Of a stretch of 21,239 bases of DNA, positions 14,496 to 21,239 are shown one piece after another. Made by a program: the position numbers and the translations under genes. The notes below the pieces were generated by a model. It had not been told where the DNA came from and made no database searches. It saw nothing but the letters and a program-made list of their open reading frames with translations. Positions within the stretch are counted from its first letter, which is position 1. Each line of letters opens with the position of its first letter. The DNA is from Thermoleophilia bacterium (GTDB lineage: Bacteria; Actinomycetota; Thermoleophilia; Gaiellales; Gaiellaceae), in the NCBI GenBank assembly GCA_014534415.1, contig JACVRM010000019.1, forward strand, positions 1 to 21,239. The letters run 5' to 3'.

Positions 14496-15718
14496 GCACT
14501 CGCCTCCTCGGCGGCGACGAGCCTCCGCTCGCCCGCGAGGTCGGCATACACCTGGAGCATCGAATCGGCCGTACGCGTCCACGTGAAGCGCTCGCGTACG
14601 CGGCGCACTCCGGCCGCGCCGAGCCGGGCCCGCAGCGCGGGGTCGCCGAGCAGCGTGCGAAGAGCGCGTGCGATCAGGTCGGGGCGCCGCGGCGGGACAT
14701 GGATCCCCGTCACGCCGTCGACCACCGTGTCGATCAAGCCCCCGACCGCCGCGGCGACCACCGGCACGCCGGAGGCCATCGCCTCGAGAGGCACGATCCC
14801 GAAGGGCTCGTACCACGGCACGCAGACGACGACGTCGGCCGAGCGGATCAGCCGCGGGACGTCCTCGCAGCCGACGCGGCCGAGCAGCTCGACGCGCTCC
14901 TCGACGCCGGCCTCGCGCGCGAGGCCAAGCAGCCGCCGGGCCTCGCGGCTTTCGAACAGGTGCGCACGATCCGGGCCGCCGGCGACTAGGAGCTCGGCCC
15001 CTGGCACGTCCGCGAGCGCCTTGATGACATTGCCGACGCCTTTCCGCTCGACCAAGCGGCTCACGACCACGATGCGGTGGCGGCCCGGCCGCCTCGCCAG
15101 CGCAGGCCCGTGCGGCGAGAAGCGTTCGGCGTCGACCCCGGACGGAATGACGCGGATCTTCGCCAGGTCTGCGCCCACCCGCGCGAGCTCGAAGATCTCG
15201 TCGCTGCACTGCGCCACGATCACGTCGGCGCGCCGGATGATCGCGCTCTCTTCGCCGATTCGTTCGGGTGGGCTCGTGTCCTTCGGGCCCTGGTGGCGGC
15301 GCTTGACGACGCCGAGCGCATGGAATGTGTGCACGACGGGCAGCCCGAGTGGGCGGGCCGCCGCAAGCGCGGCACGACCGGACATCCAGAAGTGCGAGTG
15401 GACGACGTCTGGCGGTGCCTCCGTCCACGCGTCGAGCAGGCCGCCCGCGAACTCGTCCATGAACGGCAGGAGGTTGTCGATCGGGTTCTCGATCGGCTCG
15501 GGCGGGCCCGCGTCGACGTGATCGACGACGACATTCGGGGCGAGCCGGACGCGGCGCGGCAGCGAGGCGTCGTCGCGTCGCGTGTGGACGACGACCGCGA
15601 CTCCGCGACGGCCGAGTTCGCGCGCCAGCGCGGCGACGTGGACGTTCTGGCCGCCGGCCTCGACTCCGCCGAGCACAGCGAGCGGGCTGGCGTGCTCGGA
15701 CACGATCGCAATCCTCAT
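14492..15718 (-). CDS. Glycosyltransferase, GT4 (MshA/sucrose-synthase-like)
   Basis: A 408-aa GT4 enzyme: N-terminal GGVEAGGQNVHVAALARELG (19-35), VVHSHFWMSG, the linker IPSGVDAERFSP, donor-site SRLVERKGVGNV and an intact EX7E motif EPFGIVPLE (E304, E312). The GGQNVHV start resembles sucrose-phosphate synthase and MshA-type retaining enzymes, so a UDP- or ADP-sugar donor is possible. The ATG at 15718 has a GAGGTGAGG ribosome binding site and follows the GT9 gene by 19 nt, the only non-overlapping junction in the operon core. It likely assembles a heptose-containing glycan. Confidence 0.88.
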   Translation of the reverse strand: MRIAIVSEHASPLAVLGGVEAGGQNVHVAALARELGRRGVAVVVHTRRDDASLPRRVRLAPNVVVDHVDAGPPEPIENPIDNLLPFMDEFAGGLLDAWTEAPPDVVHSHFWMSGRAALAAARPLGLPVVHTFHALGVVKRRHQGPKDTSPPERIGEESAIIRRADVIVAQCSDEIFELARVGADLAKIRVIPSGVDAERFSPHGPALARRPGRHRIVVVSRLVERKGVGNVIKALADVPGAELLVAGGPDRAHLFESREARRLLGLAREAGVEERVELLGRVGCEDVPRLIRSADVVVCVPWYEPFGIVPLEAMASGVPVVAAAVGGLIDTVVDGVTGIHVPPRRPDLIARALRTLLGDPALRARLGAAGVRRVRERFTWTRTADSMLQVYADLAGERRLVAAEEASA

Positions 15719-15737
15719 CGCCTCACCTCCGCCTCGG

Positions 15738-16769
15738 TCACGTCACAACCGCCGCAGGTCGCTGGATCGCAAGCGATTCGAGGGCCGCCAGAACGTCGTC
15801 GACTCCGACGGAGCTTAGACACGGATGCCCTGGGACGGGGCATTCTCGCGCACGCGAGCCGGCGCAGAGCGCTTCCTGGTCGCCGAGCACGACGTGCGGA
15901 ACACCCCAGGGTCGCCACCGCGCGGCCGGAACGACCGGCGCGAAGAGCGAAACGATCGGCGTCCCGACCGCGGCCGCGAGGTGGGCGGGGCCCGTATTGC
16001 CGACGACGACAGCGTCAGCGTGCGCGAGCACGTCCGCGAGGTTGGCAAGATCGGTGTGTCCGCCCAGATCCAGCACCCCGTCGCGCGGCGCGCCGGCGAC
16101 GAAGCGCGTGAGTGCGCGCTCGTCCGGGCCGCCGGTCACGACCACGCGCCGGCCGCGGTCGGCGAGCGTCTCGACGAGCTCCGCGCTCCGCTCGGGCGGC
16201 CAGGCACGCGTCGGGACGGATGCGCCGGGATGGACGACGACGTAGGGCTTCTCGAGCGGGGGCGGGCCTCCCGGCCGCTCGACGCGCAGGCGCCCGTCGT
16301 CGCCGGTCGGCAGCTCGTAACCGAGCGCGGCGACGAGAGAGAGGGCACGCTGCACCTCGTGGATGTCTCCCGGATCGCGGTGCCGGATGTCGAGCAGTGA
16401 GCCGGGGTAGTCGTCGCTGACCGCGGCGACGATTGGTACGCGTGCGAGCCTGAGCAGCAGTGCGGTCGGCAGCGCGCTCTGGTGAAAGGAGGTGAGCACG
16501 ATCGCCTGGTCGAGCTCACGGTTGGCGAGGCGGTCGACCAGCGCCAGCGTCTCCGAGCGGTCGACCGGGGGTGGCTCGGGGTCGATCCAGGGCGCGCGGT
16601 GCACGAGCACCTCGTCCACGCCGGGCAGGAGCTCGGCCGCCGCACGGCCTCGCGGGCCGCAGAGCAGCGTCACCCGGCCCGCGCTCGCGGCGACGGCGCG
16701 GACGGCCGGCCCCGCGAGGAGCACGTCGCCGTCGGAGTCGAGCCGGGCGACGAGGACGCGGGGCCTCAT
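15738..16769 (-). CDS. Glycosyltransferase family 9 (heptosyltransferase-like)
   Basis: A 343-aa GT9 protein: N-terminal RLDSDGDVLLAGPAVRAV, acceptor-lobe DDYPGSLLDIRHR, donor-site VVVHPGASVPTRAWP (177-191), VVTGGPDE, and VVGNTGPAHLAAAVGTPIVS (256-273), ending with the C302/C310/C317 segment seen in many GT9s. The family transfers heptose from ADP-heptose; here gmhA, hldE and a GmhB domain sit in the same operon, making that donor likely. The ATG overlaps the TGA of the GT2-GmhB gene (ATGA, 16766-16769). Confidence 0.9.
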   Translation of the reverse strand: MRPRVLVARLDSDGDVLLAGPAVRAVAASAGRVTLLCGPRGRAAAELLPGVDEVLVHRAPWIDPEPPPVDRSETLALVDRLANRELDQAIVLTSFHQSALPTALLLRLARVPIVAAVSDDYPGSLLDIRHRDPGDIHEVQRALSLVAALGYELPTGDDGRLRVERPGGPPPLEKPYVVVHPGASVPTRAWPPERSAELVETLADRGRRVVVTGGPDERALTRFVAGAPRDGVLDLGGHTDLANLADVLAHADAVVVGNTGPAHLAAAVGTPIVSLFAPVVPAARWRPWGVPHVVLGDQEALCAGSRARECPVPGHPCLSSVGVDDVLAALESLAIQRPAAVVT

Positions 16770-18283
16770 CGCGAGCCTCCGAGCAACCGCTCGACCGCGG
16801 AGGGCAGGTCGGGGGCGACCTCGTCGGCTGCGGCGACCTCGTCGCGCCGCGTGCGCTCGGTCGGAACGAGGATCGCCCGCGCTCCGGCCGCCCTCGCCGC
16901 CTCGACGTCGGACCCGATGTCGCCGACCACCACGCAGCGTTCCGGCGCCACGCCGAGCGTCTCGGCCGCGCGGAGGACGAGACCGGGCGCCGGCTTGCGG
17001 CAGCCGCAGCCTTCATCGGGCCCGTGCGTGCAGTAGAGCCACGGGCCGAGCGGGCCGAGCACGCTTTCGATACGCCGGTTGACGGCCTCCACCTGCTCTC
17101 GCGTGAGCAGCCCGCGCGCGACGCCGCTCTGGTTCGAGACGACCGCGGTGGGAATGCCCGCGGCGCGCAACCGGTCGACCGCCTCGCGCGCGCCCGGCAT
17201 GACCGTCACGCGGCCGGGGTCGCCGTTGTAGGGGACATCCTGGACAAGCGTCCCGTCGCGGTCGAACAGCACCGCTCCCGGCCGCTCAGCCGACCCGGCG
17301 ACGCCTGCGGGCCATGTGCCGTGAAGTCGCCGCGCCCGGGCGATTCCCCTCGCCCGGTGGTAGACCGCGGCCACCGGCAGCAGCGCGCTCGTGACGACCA
17401 TCGTCGCGACCTCGTCTGCTGTTCGCGGCCCCGGAGCGATGCGTGCCCAGGCAAGCTCCGCAATGCCGGCGAACCAGCCGGCCGCGCAGAGCGAGGCGAC
17501 GCGGCGGCGCCCGAGCGCGAGCGCAAGCAACGACGCCACACCGACGGCCGTCGTCGCCAGGTGAACCCGAAAGCGGCCCGGCGCTGCGCCCACGCGCTCT
17601 TGCCATCCCGAGCCGTGCAGCGCGTCCATCAGGGCGTCGTCCGCGTTTCCGGCCTGAAGCGTGACGCTCGTCCAGCGGTCCGCGGGACCGACCGGGTGGT
17701 CGCACCTGCGCTCGCCGCGAACGAGCCGGTAACCGGCGGCGAGCACACGTAGCGCAAGGTCGGCGTCCTCGCGGTAGGCGCGCTCGAACCGCTCGTCGAA
17801 CCCGCCCACCGCGGCAAGCGCGGAGCGGCGGAACGCCATGTCCGCCGTTGCCCAGCGGGCGGCTTCCAGGCCCTTGACGTTGCGCTCCCAGTCGGTGGGC
17901 CGGCGGTCGGCGGGAAGCGGCACGTGGAGGCGGCCCTGGCTGCCTGCCACGTTGGCTTCGAGACCGGCGAGGTCGCCGGCGAGCCGCTCGAGCCAGTCGG
18001 CGTGGGGGACGACGTCGTCGTCGAGGAACACGATCCACTCCGCTCGCGCGGCCCGCCAGCCGGCGTTTCGCGCGGCGGCAGGTCCCGCGGCAGGACCGTG
18101 AATGACGTCGACGCGCCCTTTGAGCCGCTCCGGAACGGGCGGCAGTCTCGTGTCGGCTGCGTCGAGCACGAGCCAGACGCGCTCCGGCAGCGGCCCGCAC
18201 GACCGCCCGAGCCCGTCGACCAGCGCGCCGAGCGAAGGCCGCGCCAGCGTCGGCACGACGATTTCGAAGGACGGGTTCGTCAC
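16766..18283 (-). CDS. Fusion of GT2 glycosyltransferase and GmhB-type heptose-bisphosphate phosphatase
   Basis: A 505-aa fusion. Residues ~6-240 are a GT2 GT-A domain: EIVVPTLARPS, GPAAARNAGWRAARAEWIVF, metal-binding DDD at 88-90, and YREDADLALRV (E172-D173). Residues ~240-310 are hydrophobic helices that may contact the membrane. Residues ~335-505 are a HAD-IIIA phosphatase like GmhB: LFDRDGTLVQ (D341, D343), SNQSGVARG (383-391), zinc-type C418-x-H420...C426-x-C428 before RKPAPG, and VVGDIGSDVEAA. GmhB removes the 7-phosphate from D-glycero-D-manno-heptose-1,7-bisphosphate, the step between the two HldE activities. The GTG at 18283 overlaps the TGA of the carbamoyltransferase (GTGA). I see no stop or frameshift between the halves. 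Confidence 0.9.
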   Translation of the reverse strand: MTNPSFEIVVPTLARPSLGALVDGLGRSCGPLPERVWLVLDAADTRLPPVPERLKGRVDVIHGPAAGPAAARNAGWRAARAEWIVFLDDDVVPHADWLERLAGDLAGLEANVAGSQGRLHVPLPADRRPTDWERNVKGLEAARWATADMAFRRSALAAVGGFDERFERAYREDADLALRVLAAGYRLVRGERRCDHPVGPADRWTSVTLQAGNADDALMDALHGSGWQERVGAAPGRFRVHLATTAVGVASLLALALGRRRVASLCAAGWFAGIAELAWARIAPGPRTADEVATMVVTSALLPVAAVYHRARGIARARRLHGTWPAGVAGSAERPGAVLFDRDGTLVQDVPYNGDPGRVTVMPGAREAVDRLRAAGIPTAVVSNQSGVARGLLTREQVEAVNRRIESVLGPLGPWLYCTHGPDEGCGCRKPAPGLVLRAAETLGVAPERCVVVGDIGSDVEAARAAGARAILVPTERTRRDEVAAADEVAPDLPSAVERLLGGSR

Positions 18284-19938
18284 GCCGCTCTCACACGCTC
18301 GGCGGGTGCCGCGAGCGCGGCGCGGCGAACGAGGTACGGGCCGATCGCGAGGACGTCGACGGGCGCCGAGCCGAAGCATTCGAGCGCGTCGCGCGGATCG
18401 TCCACCATCGGCCGTCCGGCCGTGTTGAGGCTCGTGTTGACGACGACGGGAATGCCGGTCAGACGGTCGAACGTGTCCAGCATGCGCGCCACCAACGGCT
18501 CGTGCGCCCGGTCGACGGTCTGGATACGCGCCGTGCCGTCGACGTGCACGACCGCCGGAATCCGTTCGGCCCACCCTGCGCGCACGCGGTGCGTGAAGAG
18601 CATGTAGGGGCTCGGGAGCGGTCCCTCGAAGATCTCGGCGGCCCGTTCGTCGAGCACCATCGGGGCGATGGGCCGGAATTGCTCACGCCCCTTGATGTCG
18701 TTCAGGCGCTCGAGGTTCGCGGCGTGCCGCGGGTTCGCGAGCAGGCTCCGGTGACCCAGAGCGCGCGGCCCGTACTCGCTCCGCCCCTGGAACCACGCGA
18801 CGACGCCGTCCTCCGCGAGTACCTCTGCAACCGCCGCGCCGATGTCGGCCGGCCGCTCGTAGCCGAGCGCGGCCGTGTCCAGCCGGCCGGCGAGTGCCGC
18901 CGCGTCCCATTCGCGTCCGAGGTCCGCGCCGGACATGGGCTCGACTTCGTCGCCGAGCTCGGAGGCGACGTGCAGCGCCGCGCCGAGCGCGGTGCCGGCG
19001 TCACCCGCCGCCGGCTGCACCCAGATGCGCTCGAACGGCCCCTCGTCCCAGATGCGCGAGTTCGCGACGCAGTTGAGCGCCACGCCGCCCGCCATGGTCA
19101 GGCTCTCGTCGCCGGTCTGAGCGTGCAGCCAGCGTGCGAGCTCGAGCAGTACCTCCTCGAGGCGCCGCTGCACGGATGCGGCCAGGTCGGCCTGCAGGGA
19201 GGTCCACTCGTCGCCGTATGCTGGCGGCGCGAAGCTCGTCCAGTCGATCGGCTGGACGAGGAAGCCTCCGTTGCCCGTCGTTCGGACGAGCTCGCGAAAG
19301 CGGTCGAGGAAGCGCGGCCGCCCGTACGAGGCGAGCGCCATCACCTTGTACTCGTCCGACGAGCGGCGGAAGCCGAGGTGCGCGGTCAGCTCCTCGTACA
19401 TGACGCCAAGCGAGTGCGGAAGCTCCTGCACGCCGAGCACCTCTAGCCGGTCGCCGTCGTAGCGCCCCGCGAGGAACGAAGCGCGCTCACCGCGGCCGTC
19501 GAGCACCATCACGCTCGACCGCTCGAACGGGGACGCCAGGTGAGCGGAGGCGGCGTGCGCGACGTGGTGGGCGACGTAGCGGACGCGCGCTGGATCGAGG
19601 CCGGGCAGCGCGGTGCGGAGGAAGAGCGGCGCGCGCTTCACGAACAACGTCCGCAGCCCTTCCCAGTGGTCGGCGACGACATCACCGGCAAACGGCGGCG
19701 CCAGATCGGGGTCGTACGAGTACGCGACGGCGTCGAGATCGGCCGGCTCGAGCCCTGCCCGCTCCAGACACCACGCCGCCGACTGCTCCGGCAGCTCCCA
19801 CGTCGAGAAGGGGACCGGCACCTTGCCGTGCTTGCGGCGCGAGAAGCGCTCCTCCTCGGCGGCCGCGACGATCTCGCCGTCGACGACGACTGCGGCTGCA
19901 GGATCGTGAAAGACCGCGTTTATTCCGAGGACGCGCAT
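18280..19938 (-). CDS. Carbamoyltransferase (NodU/CmcH family)
   Basis: A 552-aa O-carbamoyltransferase using carbamoyl phosphate and ATP through a carbamoyladenylate. N-terminal Kae1-like domain: MRVLGINAVFHDPAAAVVVD, EEERFSRRKHGK, HHVAHAASA (H124, H125, H128), YKVMALASYGRP and GGVALNCVANSRI. The C-terminal YrdC-like/adenylate domain shows GRSEYGPRALGHRSLLANPR, KGREQFRPIAPMVL and VVNTSLNTAGRPMVDDP. Family members carbamoylate sugars in Nod factors, antibiotics and, in Pseudomonas LPS, heptose. It is the first gene of the heptose operon, so heptose is the best-supported acceptor by context. The ATG is preceded by GAAG and, 11 nt further up, a strong inverted repeat. Confidence 0.9.
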   Translation of the reverse strand: MRVLGINAVFHDPAAAVVVDGEIVAAAEEERFSRRKHGKVPVPFSTWELPEQSAAWCLERAGLEPADLDAVAYSYDPDLAPPFAGDVVADHWEGLRTLFVKRAPLFLRTALPGLDPARVRYVAHHVAHAASAHLASPFERSSVMVLDGRGERASFLAGRYDGDRLEVLGVQELPHSLGVMYEELTAHLGFRRSSDEYKVMALASYGRPRFLDRFRELVRTTGNGGFLVQPIDWTSFAPPAYGDEWTSLQADLAASVQRRLEEVLLELARWLHAQTGDESLTMAGGVALNCVANSRIWDEGPFERIWVQPAAGDAGTALGAALHVASELGDEVEPMSGADLGREWDAAALAGRLDTAALGYERPADIGAAVAEVLAEDGVVAWFQGRSEYGPRALGHRSLLANPRHAANLERLNDIKGREQFRPIAPMVLDERAAEIFEGPLPSPYMLFTHRVRAGWAERIPAVVHVDGTARIQTVDRAHEPLVARMLDTFDRLTGIPVVVNTSLNTAGRPMVDDPRDALECFGSAPVDVLAIGPYLVRRAALAAPAERVRAA

Positions 19939-19949
19939 TTCTTCGCCGA

Positions 19950-19977
19950 TTTACTGCTCCGGGGGAGGAGCAGTAAA
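19950..19977. promoter_or_regulatory. Perfect 11-bp inverted repeat upstream of the carbamoyltransferase operon
   Basis: TTTACTGCTCC (19950-19960) and GGAGCAGTAAA (19967-19977) are exact complements around a 6-nt loop and end 11 nt before the carbamoyltransferase ATG. In the mRNA this would be a stable hairpin directly in the translation-initiation region; as DNA it could be an operator. No U-tract follows on the minus strand, so it is not a simple terminator for upstream transcription. Confidence 0.6.
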
Positions 19978-20468
19978 ACACCGGTCCGGCGGTGGTGCGT
20001 TAAGCCGCTGTTATGTCGCAAGGAAGAGCGAACCGGCATGGCGGCGCGGAACACTGCGGCGCAGCGGGCTCCGGCGTAACAAGAAGTAACAGCGCGAAGC
20101 TGCGTGGTTTCGGTCGATGGTGGATATCCGCGGAATCATCTCGTTGTCGGCGTCGTCGGCACTCGACCGCCGCATTTCGTGGCCGTGCACGCAGAAGCAG
20201 CCGCGCTAGCCGGCCCGGTGTCAGTCGAGGCTCGGAGGCCGGGCGCTCTTGCCGCCGCAAACCACCGCAGCGACGACGCCCACCGTCACGGGCCGAGGCA
20301 GGTGAACTCGATCTGTCGATTGATGGGCTCCGTCCGGAGATCGAGCACGAACGAGACTCGCGCCCGGATCCGGTTGCCGGACTCGTTGGCCAGCAAGCGA
20401 GGGCGGCCGAATCGGGCGGTTGAGCGCAAGCTCGCCGGAAGCTAGGAGGTCGGCCCGGAGCCGGATTT
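19978..20468. other. Gene-poor intergenic stretch
   Basis: No convincing gene is seen in these ~490 bases between the MarR gene and the heptose operon, both on the minus strand. Frames open here have biased, non-protein-like composition. Only two things stand out: an 8-bp inverted repeat CGCTGTTA/TAACAGCG (20006-20013 and 20087-20094), and a minus-strand 51-codon frame (20286-20441) of protein-like composition without a good start. The operon promoter is presumably here, but I could not fix a -35/-10 pair. Confidence 0.5.
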
Positions 20469-20963
20469 TCATTCGTCCGATGTGACCGACGAAGCGCGGA
20501 AGGTACGAGTGAGCTCGCCGAACACGTCTGCCAGCTGCCGACGATTGGCCTCGCTCGCCGTGATGGCGCTAGCGAGTCGCTGCTCGCCTTCGTCCGTGAG
20601 CTGTAGGTAGACGACGCGGCGGTCGTGCGTAGAACGGTGGCGCGCAACGAGCCCTGCGCGCTCGGCCCGGGCGACGAGCTCCGTGACGGTCACGCGGTCG
20701 AGCTTGAGCCGCTCGGCCAGCTCGCTGAAGCTGAGCCGTTCCCTGCGGTCGGGCGCCCCTTTGATCATCAACAAGATCAGGTACTGCCGCGGCGTCAACC
20801 CGCAAGCGCGCGACACTTGCTCGCTCCGTCGCAGGAAGGTGCGCAACGCCGCCCGGAAATCGGCGATGCGCATGACCCGGTCGACGTCGTCGTGCCCGTC
20901 ACCTGCGGCCGTAGCGGCCCGTGCTGCTCGCGGGCGCCTGCGTGATTTCGGGTCGTTCGTCAA
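20469..20963 (-). CDS. MarR family transcriptional regulator
   Basis: A winged-helix regulator with the MarR layout: dimerisation helix FRAALRTFLRRSEQVSRACG, LTPRQYLILLMIKG, recognition region LSFSELAERLKLDRVTVTEL, VARAERAGLVAR, and the wing HDRRVVYLQLTDEG, ending in a dimerisation helix. The frame opens at a TTG (20963, 164 aa); an ATG at 20873 would give 134 aa with a complete core. Neither has a clear ribosome binding site, so the start is uncertain. It is divergent from the cupredoxin gene, which it may control together with itself. MarR proteins usually respond to small phenolic or oxidant ligands. Confidence 0.85.
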   Translation of the reverse strand: MTNDPKSRRRPRAARAATAAGDGHDDVDRVMRIADFRAALRTFLRRSEQVSRACGLTPRQYLILLMIKGAPDRRERLSFSELAERLKLDRVTVTELVARAERAGLVARHRSTHDRRVVYLQLTDEGEQRLASAITASEANRRQLADVFGELTRTFRASSVTSDE

Positions 20964-20978
20964 GATTCTGTGAATTTA

Positions 20979-20997
20979 GTTCGCAGTACGAATCATA
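20979..20997 (-). promoter_or_regulatory. Candidate -10 element and operator between marR-like and cupredoxin genes
   Basis: On the minus strand TATGAT (20992-20997) is a good -10 for the MarR gene, though no good -35 is present. It abuts the small palindrome TTCG-N5-CGAA (20980-20992), a possible MarR half-site pair. The intergenic region is 88 bp and clearly more AT-rich than its surroundings. Confidence 0.3.
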
Positions 20998-21051
20998 TCG
21001 TCCACGCCGGGTAGGTGCCCGGGCGTACCCCGACGGAAGGGAGCCCGTGCG

Positions 21052-21239
21052 ATGAAGAAGCTGCTGTTAGGAGGCGCGCTCGTGGCGGTGCTGATCGCCT
21101 CCACGACGGCACTGGCGAAGACGGTCGGTATCGAGATCACCGCCACCGGCTTCAGGCCGGCCGAGATCACGATCGAAAGCGGCGACTCGGTGAGCTGGAA
21201 GAACAGCGACAGCGTGCCGCACGACGTCGTCGTCGAGAA
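21052..21239 (+). CDS. Exported cupredoxin/plastocyanin-like protein (partial, N-terminal part)
   Basis: The ATG at 21052, with GGAAGGGAG about 8 nt upstream, opens a frame that runs off the right edge (62 residues visible). It has a signal peptide (KKLLLGGALVAVLIASTTALA) and then IEITATGFRPAEITIESGDS followed by VSWKNSDSVPHDVVV, the N-terminal beta-strands of a cupredoxin with the first copper-ligand His in VPHDV. The Cys-Pro-His-Met/Leu end is outside the window, so copper binding cannot be confirmed. Probably an extracytoplasmic electron carrier or copper protein. Confidence 0.8.
   Translation, partial: MKKLLLGGALVAVLIASTTALAKTVGIEITATGFRPAEITIESGDSVSWKNSDSVPHDVVVE

Noticed and set aside
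13344..15521. 725-codon plus-strand frame across hldE, gmhA and GT4
   Set aside because: Antisense shadow; all three minus-strand genes have intact motifs.
18284..18574. N-terminal extension of the GT2-GmhB protein to 18574
   Set aside because: Shadow of the carbamoyltransferase C-terminus; GT2 homology begins just after the GTG at 18283.

Overview
The window is about 21.2 kb of GC-rich, gene-dense DNA with many GTG starts, 4-bp start/stop overlaps and very few spacers. Gene content and style fit a high-GC actinobacterium. The class Thermoleophilia (Solirubrobacterales/Gaiellales-like) is my best guess, but no rRNA or marker gene here confirms it. I see no tRNA, rRNA, CRISPR array, insertion sequence or prophage gene.

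Layout. A secreted purple-acid-phosphatase-like metallophosphoesterase runs off the left edge (minus strand). On the plus strand follow an RtcB-type RNA ligase with a Cys/His-rich insertion, a secreted HEXXH metalloprotease with a strong stem terminator behind it, a cyclic-nucleotide-binding-domain protein and a 36-aa basic protein. Convergent to these is a two-gene NHEJ-like unit on the minus strand: a LigC/LigD-type ATP-dependent DNA ligase and a LigD-type polymerase, encoded as separate, translationally coupled proteins. A small HTH protein (plus) then faces a long minus-strand block reaching from 19.9 kb down to 6.9 kb.

That block is the core of the window. Reading from its upstream end it encodes a NodU/CmcH-type carbamoyltransferase, a GT2-GmhB fusion, a GT9 heptosyltransferase-like protein, a GT4 glycosyltransferase, GmhA, bifunctional HldE, a short-chain dehydrogenase and a radical SAM/SPASM protein. 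Nearly every junction overlaps, which indicates one operon. GmhA, HldE kinase, GmhB and HldE adenylyltransferase together give the complete route from sedoheptulose-7-phosphate to ADP-D-glycero-beta-D-manno-heptose. Glycosyltransferases and a carbamoyltransferase could use or decorate that sugar. No HldD epimerase is present in the window. Downstream on the same strand lie a secreted protein with two CHRT-type repeats, a ChaB/Rho_N protein, and a second glycosyltransferase set (GT9, GT4) followed by a NYN/YacP-like nuclease.

The right end holds a 530-nt gene-poor stretch, a MarR-type regulator (minus) and, divergent from it, the start of an exported cupredoxin (plus, cut by the window edge).

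Besides the heptose/carbamoyl operon, the most unusual signal is a pair of minus-strand 5' leaders, upstream of the phosphoesterase and of the DNA ligase. Both follow a TTGACG-type promoter and carry almost the same hairpin (19 of 20 bases identical) inside a larger stem, suggesting a shared structured RNA element.
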